Assembly: GCA_014359765.1 (NCBI GenBank)
Contig: JACIYT010000010.1
Location: 38,657 to 102,656 of the forward strand
Reading direction: 5' to 3'
DNA length: 64,000 nt
DNA from: Roseovarius sp.
Lineage (GTDB): Bacteria > Pseudomonadota > Alphaproteobacteria > Rhodobacterales > Rhodobacteraceae
The notes under the pieces were generated by a model. It was not told where the DNA came from. It did no database searches and worked only from the letters and a program-made list of their open reading frames with translations. Of the stretch, positions 1 to 7,950 are shown piece after piece. The position numbers were made by a program, and so were the translations under genes. The first letter of the stretch is position 1; each line of letters starts with the position of its first letter.

Positions 1-459
1 GGCACGCTGCGCAAGCAGCCAGCTCGAGCCCGTATCGGGACATCCGCCGACGCGCACGAAGACCTCGCACAGGCGTGCATCCTCTGCGGCGACGATGATA
101 TCGGCGGAAAGCGCAAGGCTCAGCCCCGCGCCGAATGCGACCCCGCAGACCGCCGCGACCAGCGGCTTGCGAAAGCGATAGGCGGCGCGCCCGCCGTCGT
201 GAACGCGGTCCACCATCTCGGAGGTGGCCCGCGCCCCTTTGCCGGTTTCGGCCTGAAAGCCCACGAGATCGCCGCCGCTGCTGAAATGATCGCCGCCGGT
301 CATGACGACCACCCGGATCGAGTCATCCCGGTCGGCGGCGGTCAGATGCGCGATCAGCTCGTCCACGAAGGCGATGCTGTAGGGGTTCCGCTTTGCCGGT
401 TGCAGGAACCGCAGGATACCGATGGGGCCTTCGCGGTCGAGGCGCATGAGTTCGGGCAT
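1..459 (-). CDS. Enoyl-CoA hydratase/isomerase family protein, C-terminus cut by window edge
   Basis: The first 153 residues of a crotonase-fold protein are visible; the gene continues beyond base 1. The family hydrates or isomerises enoyl-CoA thioesters in the cytoplasm. The two segments that form the oxyanion hole are present: SSGGDL near residue 61 and CGVAFGAGLSLALSADI near residue 105. The start at 459 has a GGAGAA ribosome site just upstream and lies 11 bases after the stop of the neighbouring hydratase gene, so the two are co-transcribed. It is the last visible gene of the minus-strand acid-catabolism operon. The family is certain; substrate and exact reaction are not, and the catalytic acidic residues cannot be judged from the fragment. 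Confidence 0.85.
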   Translation of the reverse strand, partial: MPELMRLDREGPIGILRFLQPAKRNPYSIAFVDELIAHLTAADRDDSIRVVVMTGGDHFSSGGDLVGFQAETGKGARATSEMVDRVHDGGRAAYRFRKPLVAAVCGVAFGAGLSLALSADIIVAAEDARLCEVFVRVGGCPDTGSSWLLAQRA

Positions 460-470
460 GGTGTTCTCCT

Positions 471-1250
471 TCAGGTTCCGGTCCAGACCGGGGCGCGCTT
501 TTCGGCAAAGGCGCGGGGGCCTTCGATCGCATCATTGCTGGCATAGACGACCTCGTGCAGGCGCCGCCCCTCCTCGAGGCCCCGCGCACAGCCGAGATCC
601 ATGGTCGCGCGCACGCTGGCCTTGGCCGCCACCACCGAAAGCGGCGCCGCGCTGGCGATCCGCCGCGCGAGATCATGCGCCCGTGCGCGAACCGCATCGG
701 GCGTGTCCTCGAGGTAATTGGTAAACCCGTAATCGTGCAGCCGCTCGATCGGCATGAGATCGCCGGTCAGGACAATTTCCATCAGGATGGGCTGGGGCAG
801 CATGAACAGGGCCGGCGCCGCCCAGGGCGATCCGCGGCCGATCTTGACCTCGGTGATCCCCACCTTGGTGCCCTTGAGCCCGACCCGAAGATCGCAGTTC
901 AGCGACAGCATCATGCCGCCGGCCATCAACGAGCCGGTCATCGCCGCGATGATCGGCTTGCGGCAGGCGCGCATGGTCTCGTGGAACGGATCGCGCATCT
1001 TCGACAGGATATCGACACCCTCTTCCTGCGCGATCTGCGCCGCCTCCTTGAGGTCCATCCCGGCCGAGAACACGCCGCAATCCGCCGAGGTCAGGATGGC
1101 CACGCGAACGCTGTCATCCGCCTCGATCCGCTCCCAGGCGTCGGCGAGCCCGTTGGTGGCGGCCACCGACAGCGCATTCTTGCGCTCGGGGCGGTTGATG
1201 GAGACGGTAGCGATGCCGTCCTCGATTGTCACGTCTATCGGGCTGTTCAT
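471..1250 (-). CDS. Enoyl-CoA hydratase/isomerase family protein
   Basis: A complete 259-residue crotonase-fold protein, the usual family length. It opens with the typical IATVSINRPERKNALS strand-turn. Oxyanion-hole segments are FSAGMDLKEA (about residues 60-70) and MTGSLMAGGMMLSLNCDLR (about 104-122). It should act on a CoA thioester in the cytoplasm, hydrating or isomerising the enoyl intermediate made from the acid that the upstream ligase activates. It lies 75 bases downstream of the first binding-protein gene, with a GC hairpin between them, and 11 bases before the next hydratase gene. Having two paralogues side by side suggests two different steps or substrates in the same pathway. The exact substrate cannot be read from sequence. 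Confidence 0.88.
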   Translation of the reverse strand: MNSPIDVTIEDGIATVSINRPERKNALSVAATNGLADAWERIEADDSVRVAILTSADCGVFSAGMDLKEAAQIAQEEGVDILSKMRDPFHETMRACRKPIIAAMTGSLMAGGMMLSLNCDLRVGLKGTKVGITEVKIGRGSPWAAPALFMLPQPILMEIVLTGDLMPIERLHDYGFTNYLEDTPDAVRARAHDLARRIASAAPLSVVAAKASVRATMDLGCARGLEEGRRLHEVVYASNDAIEGPRAFAEKRAPVWTGT

Positions 1251-1295
1251 CGGCTCTGGTTCTTTCGGTTCAAAACGCGCTCGGACAATTGAAAG

Positions 1296-1317
1296 CCCCC
1301 CGCCCGAAGGCGGGGGG
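1296..1317 (-). terminator. GC hairpin between binding-protein gene and hydratase genes
   Basis: A perfect 9-bp stem (CCCCCCGCC / GGCGGGGGG) closes a 4-base loop. Read on the minus strand it is followed by CTTTCAATT, only a weak U-tract. It lies just after the stop of the first binding-protein gene and before the hydratase genes. It may partly terminate transcription or protect the 3' end of the transporter mRNA, giving more transporter than enzyme. The structure is seen; the function is inferred. Confidence 0.55.
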
Positions 1318-1325
1318 TGCCATGT

Positions 1326-2576
1326 TCATTCGATCGTGAACTTGGAGGAGCTTTCCTTGATGACCTCCCAGACGACATCGAGATAGTCGGCGCTCCAGTC
1401 GGTGAGGGGCACCCAGGTTTCGCCATCCCACTGTTCGATGCGCGTCTTGCCGCCGCCGCCGTGATCGCTCGTGGTGACGGTGACCGGCGCCATGAGGCCG
1501 TTCGCGTCGAAATTCTCAAGCGATTCGAAGCCGTCCTTCATGCTCTCGGCGGTCAGCGGCGAGCCGTGCTTCTCGATGGCGATGCGCGCCGCCTCGAGGC
1601 CAAGCGCCTGGATCGCCAGGCCGGTGTTGTAATACACGTCGCGCACGAGGCTTTCGGGACCGCTGCCCTTGCCCTTGGCGTAGTAGGTCTCGAGCATCGT
1701 CTGCACGATCGGGACATCCTGACCGCCGGCCACGTTGGTCGTGCGCAGCAGGCCCTTTGCCTCCTGCAGGCCGATATTGACGATATCGACCTCGTTCAGC
1801 CAGTTGGACGTGATGTAGCGATCGATCGGGAACTGATTGCGCCGCATCTCGCGGGAGGCGACCACATGCCCGCCCGCCAGCAACCAGCTGATCACGTAAT
1901 CGGGCTTGTCGCGGCGGATCTTGCTCCATGCGCCGGCCTGGTCCGAACCGGGCAACGGCACCGGGTAGAGCTCGAGATCGAAGCCCTCCTTCTTCGACAG
2001 GGTCCTGAGAATCTCGATCGGCTCCTGCCCGAACGGATAATCGAGATAGATGAAGCCGATCTTGCGGCCTTCCAGATTGCCCCCGAGCTGGCCCTTGACG
2101 AAGGAGACGGCATTTGCCGCCTGCTGCCAGTAGGTCGGGCCGACGGGGAAGACCCATTCGAACACATCGCCATCGACCGCGTCGCCGCGACCGACAAAGT
2201 TCTGCATCAGCACGTTCTTGTCCTTCATGGCCCGCGGCAGGGCCGCGTTCGTGACCGGCGTGGACATGAAGTTGAAGATGAACACGCCGTCGCGCTTGAG
2301 CTGCTCGTAGCATTCCACGCCGCGCTGCGGCTCGTTGCCGTGGTCGCGCACGATGATCTCGACCGGTTGGCCGCCGATGCCGCCATTCTCGTTGGCATAC
2401 ATCGCGAGATCCTGCGCCGCCTGGGCGATCTGCGGTGTCACGAAGGTATAGGACTTGCTGAGGTCAAAGCAGAGGCCGAAGCGGATCGGCTCCTTCTCCT
2501 GGGCAGAGGCGCTGAGCGCCCCCGCCGTGAGGGTCGCCGCGAGGGCGGCGGTCCTGATATGTCGTTTCAGTGTCAT
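1326..2576 (-). CDS. Periplasmic branched-chain-amino-acid-type (LivJ-like) substrate-binding protein, copy 1
   Basis: A 416-residue type I periplasmic binding protein of the LivJ/AmiC-like class that feeds LivFGHM-type ABC importers. Residues 1-25 form a signal peptide ending in SASAQ. The mature protein starts KEPIRFGLCFDLSKSYTF and carries the conserved VRDHGNEPQRG and LDYPFGQEPIEIL segments. The start at 2576 is chosen because it begins the signal peptide; the reading frame stays open further upstream, but those residues overlap the end of the next copy. It is roughly 92 percent identical by eye to the next gene, and they are clearly a recent tandem duplication. The operon also encodes an acyl-CoA ligase, so the ligand is more likely a carboxylic acid than an amino acid; this is inference. 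Confidence 0.88.
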   Translation of the reverse strand: MTLKRHIRTAALAATLTAGALSASAQEKEPIRFGLCFDLSKSYTFVTPQIAQAAQDLAMYANENGGIGGQPVEIIVRDHGNEPQRGVECYEQLKRDGVFIFNFMSTPVTNAALPRAMKDKNVLMQNFVGRGDAVDGDVFEWVFPVGPTYWQQAANAVSFVKGQLGGNLEGRKIGFIYLDYPFGQEPIEILRTLSKKEGFDLELYPVPLPGSDQAGAWSKIRRDKPDYVISWLLAGGHVVASREMRRNQFPIDRYITSNWLNEVDIVNIGLQEAKGLLRTTNVAGGQDVPIVQTMLETYYAKGKGSGPESLVRDVYYNTGLAIQALGLEAARIAIEKHGSPLTAESMKDGFESLENFDANGLMAPVTVTTSDHGGGGKTRIEQWDGETWVPLTDWSADYLDVVWEVIKESSSKFTIE

Positions 2577-2611
2577 GTGGTTTCTCCCTGTGGCACCAGT
2601 GCCGGTCATTG

Positions 2612-3856
2612 TCATTCGTATTTCGAGGAATTTTCCTTGATGACCTCCCAGACGACATCGAGATAGTCGGCGCTCCAGTCGGTGAGGGGCACCCAGGTTT
2701 CGCCATCCCACTGTTCGATGCGCGTCTTGCCGCCGCCGCCGTGATCCTCGGCGGTGACGGTGAGCGGTGCCATGAGGCCGTTCGCGTCGAACTCCACAAT
2801 CGATTCGAAGCCGTCCTTCATGCTCTCGGGGGTCAGCGGCGAGCCGTGCTTCTCGATGGCGATGCGCGCCGCCTCGAGGCCGGGGGCGAGGATCGCGAGG
2901 CCGGTGTTGTAATACACGTCGCGCACCAGGTTTTCGGGACCGCTGCCCTTGCCCTTGGCATAGTAGGTCTCGAGCATCGTCTGCACGATCGGGACATCCT
3001 GACCGCCGGCCACGTTGGTCGTGCGCAGCAGGCCCTTTGCCTCCTGCAGGCCGATATTGACGATATCGACCTCGTTGAGCCAGTTGGACGTGATGTAGCG
3101 ATCAATCGGGAACTGGTTGCGCCGCATCTCGCGGGAGGCGACCACATGCCCGCCCGCCAGCAACCAGCTGATCACGTAATCGGGCTTGTCGCGGCGGATC
3201 TTGCTCCATGCGCCGGACTGATCCGAACCGGGCAACGGCACCGGGTAGAGCTCGAGATCGAAGCCCTCCTTCTTCGACAGGGTCCTGAGGATCTCGATCG
3301 GCTCCTGCCCGAACGGATAATCGAGATAGATGAAGCCGATCTTGCGGCCTTCCAGATCACCCCCGAGCTGGCCCTTGACGAAGGAGACGGCATTTGCCGC
3401 CTGCTGCCAGTAGCTCGGGCCGATGGGGAAGACCCATTCGAACACGGAACCATCGACCGCGTCGCCGCGACCGGTAAAGTTCTGCATCAGGATGGTCTGA
3501 TCCTTCATGGCGCGGGGCAGCACCGCGTTCGTGACCGGCGTGGACAGGAAGTAGAAGATGAACACACCGTCGCGCTTGAGCTGCTCGTAGCATTCCACGC
3601 CGCGCTGCGGCTCGTTGCCGTGGTCGCGCACGATGATCTCGACCGGGTGGCCGCCGATGCCGCCATTGTCATTGGTGTACATCGCGAGGTCCTGCGCCGC
3701 CTGCGCCACCTGCGGCGAGACGAAACTGTAGGACTTGCTGATGTCGAAGCAGAGGCCGAAGCGGATCGGCTCCTTCTCCTGAGCAGAGGCGCCGAGCGCC
3801 CCTGCCGTGAGGGTCGCCGCGAGGGCGGCAGTCCTGATATGCCGTTTCAGTGTCAT
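2612..3856 (-). CDS. Periplasmic LivJ-like substrate-binding protein, copy 2
   Basis: A 414-residue near twin of the preceding copy with an identical signal peptide region apart from one residue (GALGASAQ). Substitutions against copy 1 cluster in the amino-terminal lobe (for example N to Y and M to L in the FIFxFxSTPVT segment, and V to T in LMQNFxGRGDAVDG) and near the C-terminus. The segment around the conserved YPVPLPGSDQ motif is almost unchanged. It starts at 3856 with an AGGGAGAG ribosome site. It lies 35 bases ahead of copy 1 and 32 bases after copy 3 in one transcript. The pattern suggests that a single permease pair is served by binding proteins with different ligand preferences; that is an inference. 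Confidence 0.88.
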   Translation of the reverse strand: MTLKRHIRTAALAATLTAGALGASAQEKEPIRFGLCFDISKSYSFVSPQVAQAAQDLAMYTNDNGGIGGHPVEIIVRDHGNEPQRGVECYEQLKRDGVFIFYFLSTPVTNAVLPRAMKDQTILMQNFTGRGDAVDGSVFEWVFPIGPSYWQQAANAVSFVKGQLGGDLEGRKIGFIYLDYPFGQEPIEILRTLSKKEGFDLELYPVPLPGSDQSGAWSKIRRDKPDYVISWLLAGGHVVASREMRRNQFPIDRYITSNWLNEVDIVNIGLQEAKGLLRTTNVAGGQDVPIVQTMLETYYAKGKGSGPENLVRDVYYNTGLAILAPGLEAARIAIEKHGSPLTPESMKDGFESIVEFDANGLMAPLTVTAEDHGGGGKTRIEQWDGETWVPLTDWSADYLDVVWEVIKENSSKYE

Positions 3857-3888
3857 TTTCTCTCTCCCTGTTGAGCCCGTCCGGGCCG

Positions 3889-5127
3889 TCACTGACCGTA
3901 TTTCGAGGAACTTTCCCTGACAACCTCCCAGACCACATCGGTATAGGCCGCGATCCAGTCCGTTTGCGGGACCCAGGTCTCGCCATCCCACATCTCGATC
4001 CGCGTCTTGCCGCCGCCGCCGTGATCCTCGGCGGTGACCGTGATCGGCGCCATCATGCCGTTCGCGTCATAGTCCACCAGCGTCTCAAGCGCCGCCTTGA
4101 AGCTCTGGGGCGTGATCGGAAGCCCGCCCTGTTCGGCGGCCCGGCTCGCGGCCTCGAAAATGATCGAATACATCGCCAGACCCGTGTTGTAGAACACATC
4201 CTCGGTATTCACGATCGGGCCCGAGCCCTGCCCCTTGTCGTAAAGCTCGGCCATCATGACCTGACGCAGGGGCGCATCGAGGCCGCCGACGACATTGGTG
4301 CCACGCTTGAGGCCCTTGGCCGCCTCCTTGCCGATATTGCCGATATCCACCTCGTTGAGCCAGTTGACCGAGATGTATTTGTCGATCGGAATGCGGTTGC
4401 GCGCCATTTCCTTGGCCGCGACCACATGGGCACCGCCCAGCATCCACGAGATGATGTGATCGGGATTGTCGCGGCGCATCTTGGACCACACCCCGGCCTG
4501 ATCGCTGCCGGGGAGCGGCACGGGATAGAGCAGCAGCTCGAAGCCCTCCTTTTTCGCAAGCGTCTGGAGGATCTCGATCGGCTCCTGGCCGAACGGGTAG
4601 TCAAAATAGACAAAGCCGACCTTGACGCCGGACAGATCGCCGTCATGGAGTTGCTTGATATAGGCGATATTGTTGGCGGCCTGGCCCCAGTAGGTCGGCC
4701 CGACGGGGTAAACCCAATCGAAAACCGTGCCATCGACGGCATCGCCGCGGCCGACGAGCGACTGCATCAGGATCACCTGATCCTCCATGGCGCGCGGCAG
4801 GATCGCCAGCGAGACCGGGGTGGACAGGGTATCGAAGACGAACACGCCTTCACGCCGCAGCCTGGAATAGCATTCGATCCCGCGCTGCGGCTCGTTGCCA
4901 TGGTCGCGCACGATCACCTCGACCGGCTCGCCGCCGATGCCGCCGCGCATGTTCACCAGCTTGCCCAGATCCTGCGCCGCCTGTGCCACCTGCGGGGTGG
5001 CGAATGTATAGGCCTTGCTGAGGTCGTAGCAGACCCCGACCTTGAAAGGCTCGGCCAGCGCGGCGCCGGCACTCAGCAGGCCGCCGGCCACCGCGAGGCC
5101 CCCCAGAAACCTGTTCAATCCCTTCAT
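3889..5127 (-). CDS. Periplasmic LivJ-like substrate-binding protein, copy 3 (diverged)
   Basis: A 412-residue paralogue, roughly 60-65 percent identical by eye to copies 1 and 2, with its own signal peptide (residues 1-25, ending GAALAEP). It keeps the family landmarks VRDHGNEPQRG, RGDAVDG, DYPFGQEPIEIL, YPVPLPGSDQAG, NWLNEVDI and EDHGGGGKTRIE. It is the first of the three binding-protein genes in transcription order, lying 33 bases after the LivF-type ATPase gene. It is likely the ancestral or main component, from which the two others arose by duplication. Cellular place: periplasm. Ligand unknown. Confidence 0.88.
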   Translation of the reverse strand: MKGLNRFLGGLAVAGGLLSAGAALAEPFKVGVCYDLSKAYTFATPQVAQAAQDLGKLVNMRGGIGGEPVEVIVRDHGNEPQRGIECYSRLRREGVFVFDTLSTPVSLAILPRAMEDQVILMQSLVGRGDAVDGTVFDWVYPVGPTYWGQAANNIAYIKQLHDGDLSGVKVGFVYFDYPFGQEPIEILQTLAKKEGFELLLYPVPLPGSDQAGVWSKMRRDNPDHIISWMLGGAHVVAAKEMARNRIPIDKYISVNWLNEVDIGNIGKEAAKGLKRGTNVVGGLDAPLRQVMMAELYDKGQGSGPIVNTEDVFYNTGLAMYSIIFEAASRAAEQGGLPITPQSFKAALETLVDYDANGMMAPITVTAEDHGGGGKTRIEMWDGETWVPQTDWIAAYTDVVWEVVRESSSKYGQ

Positions 5128-5160
5128 CGTGTCCTCCCGGTTTGATTCTCTGGTCTTGTG

Positions 5161-5979
5161 TCAGCTCAGCCAGCGCTTGCGCCGGCTGTAATGCTTGACG
5201 TTGTGGAAATCGGTCCCCTCGCCACCGCCAAGGTAGAATTCCTGAATGTCGGAATTGGCCTTGAGCGCCTCGGCCGTGCCATGCATCACGACGCGGCCAT
5301 TCTCGATCAGGTATCCTTCCGACACGATCTCGAGCGCGGCCAGCGCATTCTGCTCGACGAGCAGCACCGACATGCCCTCCTGGCGATTGATCTGGCTGAT
5401 GATGCCGAAGATCTCCTCGACGAGGAAGGGCGCGAGCCCGAGGCTCGGCTCATCGAGCATCAGCAGGCGCGGCTGCGTCACCAGCGCGCGACCGATGGCG
5501 AGCATCTGCTGCTCGCCGCCCGACAGATAGCCCGCCGCCGAATTTCGGCGCTCGGCCAGACGCGGGAAATAGGTGTATATCTTTTCCTTTTCCGCGTTCA
5601 GCGCCGACCGCGACATCGACATCGGCGCCGCCGCGGTCAGGTTCTCGTCAGGCGTCAGATGTTCGAACACGCGCCGGCCCTCGATGACGTGGCAGATGCC
5701 CATCTCGACCCGTTTCTGCGCGAGCATCTCGGTGATGTCGGTCCCGTCGAACCGGATCTCGCCGCGGCTGACACGCCCGCGCTCGGCCTTCAGCAGGCCG
5801 CTGATGGCCTTGAGCGTGGTGCTCTTGCCGGCGCCGTTCGACCCCAGAAGCGCCACCATGTCGCCCCTGGGAACCTGGATCGAGACCCCCTTGATTGCCA
5901 GCATCACGTTGTCATAGAGGACTTCGACGCTGTTCATCGAAAGGATGGGCAAGGCTTCGGATTTTTCCTGAATGCTCAT
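5161..5979 (-). CDS. LivF-type ABC transporter ATP-binding protein
   Basis: A 272-residue cytoplasmic ATPase of a branched-chain-amino-acid-type importer. It has a Walker A motif GSNGAGKST (about residues 50-58), the ABC signature LSGGEQQMLAIGRAL (about 153-167), Walker B LLMLDEPSLGLAP and the H-loop-region VLLVEQN. The family usually has 235-240 residues; the excess is an N-terminal leader of about 15 residues and a C-terminal tail FHNVKHYSRRKRWLS, which is typical of copies linked to acyl-CoA ligases. It pairs with the LivG-type ATPase at 9863-10672 and the permeases at 5986-7950. It is 6 bases after livM, hence co-translated. Confidence 0.9.
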   Translation of the reverse strand: MSIQEKSEALPILSMNSVEVLYDNVMLAIKGVSIQVPRGDMVALLGSNGAGKSTTLKAISGLLKAERGRVSRGEIRFDGTDITEMLAQKRVEMGICHVIEGRRVFEHLTPDENLTAAAPMSMSRSALNAEKEKIYTYFPRLAERRNSAAGYLSGGEQQMLAIGRALVTQPRLLMLDEPSLGLAPFLVEEIFGIISQINRQEGMSVLLVEQNALAALEIVSEGYLIENGRVVMHGTAEALKANSDIQEFYLGGGEGTDFHNVKHYSRRKRWLS

Positions 5980-5985
5980 CTTTGG

Positions 5986-7059
5986 TCACTTTCTGAACTG
6001 ATCGAAGGGCCAGATCATGAGATAGTCCCTGATGTTGCCGTAGAGCTTCCCGAGGCCGAGCGGCTCGATCAGCAGGATGATGACGATCAGCGCGCCATAG
6101 ACCGCGTTCGGCATGTGGGCGAGCGTCTCGACATCGACCTGGAGCCCGAGATTCGCGCTCGTGGTGGCGAAAATGCCGTTCACGATACCCGGCACGAGAA
6201 GGATGAGCGCGACGCCGAAATAGGTGCCGATGATGCTGCCCAGCCCGCCGACGATGACCATGGCCAGAACCTGGATCGAGACCGCGACCGAGAACTGCTC
6301 GGGCGCCGCCAGAAAGAAGAACGCCGCGACCAGGAGCGCGCCGCTGACCCCGGCGATGAAGGACGAGGTCGCGAAGGCGAGGATCTTGTAGTAGAAACTG
6401 TTCACCCCGAGGATCGCCGCGGCATAATCCTTTTCGCGCACGGCCACCAGGGCGCGGCCCAGCGCGGAGCGCTTGAGGTTCAGCATGAAGATCGTCACCA
6501 TCAGGCACCACCCGAAGGCCACATAGTAATAGCCCGCATCCGAGGTGATCGGCTGTCCGAGCAATGCCAGCGTCGGCGATTGCAGCGAGGCATGCGAGCC
6601 GCCCGTGATCGCCGGCGAATGTGTCAGGACCCAGTCCATCACGAACTGCATCGCCAGCGTGGTGAGCGCGAGATAGAGCCCCTTGACCCGCAGCGCCGCG
6701 AAGGCGAACAGGCTGCCGATCACCGACGAGGCAAGGCCGCCGATGATCAGGGCGAATTCCCAAGGCACCCCGAACCGCGCGGCATGGATCGCCGAATAGG
6801 CGCCGACCGCCATGACCGCCGCATAGCCCAGGTGCAACTGGCCCGCCCAGCCCGTCACGAGGTTCAGCCCCAGCGCCGCCGCCGACCAGATGAGCCAGGG
6901 CAGGATATAGCTGTTCAGATAGAGCGACGGGATGATGAACGGCGCCGCAAGACCGATGACGAGGATGAACACCGCAAGGTTCCGGTCCGCGGGGACCTTG
7001 TAGATGCGGCTGTCCGAAACGTAATCGGCATGGTGAACACCGGAAAGTCGGTAGAACAT
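5986..7059 (-). CDS. LivM-type ABC transporter permease
   Basis: A 357-residue inner-membrane permease. About eight to ten hydrophobic segments are visible, and the family hallmarks LVTGWAGQLHLGYAAVMAVGAY (split across residues 85-106) and VGGLGSIIGTYFGVALILLVPG are present. It forms the membrane pore with the LivH-type permease encoded just upstream. The 3-base gap to that gene shows translational coupling. The N-terminus (about 25 polar residues with YRLSGVHHADYVSDSRIYKVPADRN-like composition) precedes the first membrane span, as in ligase-linked homologues. Function by family; solute unknown. Confidence 0.88.
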   Translation of the reverse strand: MFYRLSGVHHADYVSDSRIYKVPADRNLAVFILVIGLAAPFIIPSLYLNSYILPWLIWSAAALGLNLVTGWAGQLHLGYAAVMAVGAYSAIHAARFGVPWEFALIIGGLASSVIGSLFAFAALRVKGLYLALTTLAMQFVMDWVLTHSPAITGGSHASLQSPTLALLGQPITSDAGYYYVAFGWCLMVTIFMLNLKRSALGRALVAVREKDYAAAILGVNSFYYKILAFATSSFIAGVSGALLVAAFFFLAAPEQFSVAVSIQVLAMVIVGGLGSIIGTYFGVALILLVPGIVNGIFATTSANLGLQVDVETLAHMPNAVYGALIVIILLIEPLGLGKLYGNIRDYLMIWPFDQFRK

Positions 7060-7062
7060 GGA

Positions 7063-7950
7063 TTACACCCTTTCGATGTCGTGGCGGCCGAAGAGACCGT
7101 GCGGACGGATCATCACCGTCAGAATGAGCACCGCGGCAACGATCAGCTCGCGGCTGCCGCCGCCCACCAGCGGATCGAGGAATTCCGCGCCGACATTCTC
7201 GACGATGCCGAGGATGATCCCCGCGATGATCGCGCCGAGGATGCTGTCGAGACCGCCGAGAACCGCCACCGTGAGCCCCTTGAGGAGCAAGAGCGACAGC
7301 GCCTGATCGACGCCCTGGATCTCGCCCCAGATGACGCCTGCCGCGACGGCCACGACCGAGGCCAGCGCCCAGGACAGCCCGACGCCGCGCTCCACCGAAA
7401 TGCCGACCGACCAGGAGGCCATGTAATCATCCGCGATCGCGCGCAGCTTGATGCCGGTGCGGCTGCGGAAGAAGACGAGGAAGGCGCCGAAAAGGGCGAT
7501 GGCGACCGCCGCGCCGACCAGATGGATACGGCTGATGAAGATGTCGCCCAGCAGGAGCGGATCGTAACCGACCCCGAGCTCGACCGAGCGCGACGTGCCC
7601 CCCCAGATCGCGAGCGTTGCCCCCCGCAGGAAGATGTCGAGCCCCAGCGTCATCATCAGGATCATGATCACCGGGCGCCCCGCCAGCCGGCGCAGCGCCA
7701 CCCGCTCGATGCCGAAGCCGAGGCCGAACATCAACAGCGCGGCCAGCGGAATGGCCACCCAGAGCGGCATCCCCACATCGCGCGCCAGCGCAAGGACCAC
7801 ATAGGCCGCGAGCATCGTCAGCCCGCCCTGCGCCAGATTGGGCACCGACGACGCCTTGTAGATCAGCACCAGACCGATCGCGAACAGCGAATAGAGAAGC
7901 CCGGTGAGCGCCCCGTTGATCGCCAGTTCCGTGAGAAAGATCAGATCCAT
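7063..7950 (-). CDS. LivH-type ABC transporter permease
   Basis: A 295-residue inner-membrane permease with the LivH start LAINGALTGLLYSLFAIGLVLIYK (residues 9-32, given in part) and seven or eight hydrophobic spans. The late motif VAVLGGLDSILGAIIAGIILG is the family's conserved cytoplasmic loop that contacts the ATPases. Its start codon at 7950 abuts the stop of the acyl-CoA ligase gene directly (ligase ends at 7951), so translation is coupled to the ligase. This supports a channel-then-activate system in which the imported acid meets the ligase at once. Confidence 0.9.
   Translation of the reverse strand: MDLIFLTELAINGALTGLLYSLFAIGLVLIYKASSVPNLAQGGLTMLAAYVVLALARDVGMPLWVAIPLAALLMFGLGFGIERVALRRLAGRPVIMILMMTLGLDIFLRGATLAIWGGTSRSVELGVGYDPLLLGDIFISRIHLVGAAVAIALFGAFLVFFRSRTGIKLRAIADDYMASWSVGISVERGVGLSWALASVVAVAAGVIWGEIQGVDQALSLLLLKGLTVAVLGGLDSILGAIIAGIILGIVENVGAEFLDPLVGGGSRELIVAAVLILTVMIRPHGLFGRHDIERV

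Larger units (their letters stand above)
1326..3856 (-). repeat. Tandem gene duplication of binding-protein genes
   Basis: Two neighbouring genes (1326-2576 and 2612-3856) are near copies at both DNA and protein level, including the signal peptide and the end of the gene. The centre, about residues 165-318, differs at only one or two amino acids. The first 165 residues and the last 90 carry most of the changes. A more distant third paralogue follows at 3889-5127. Confidence 0.85.
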
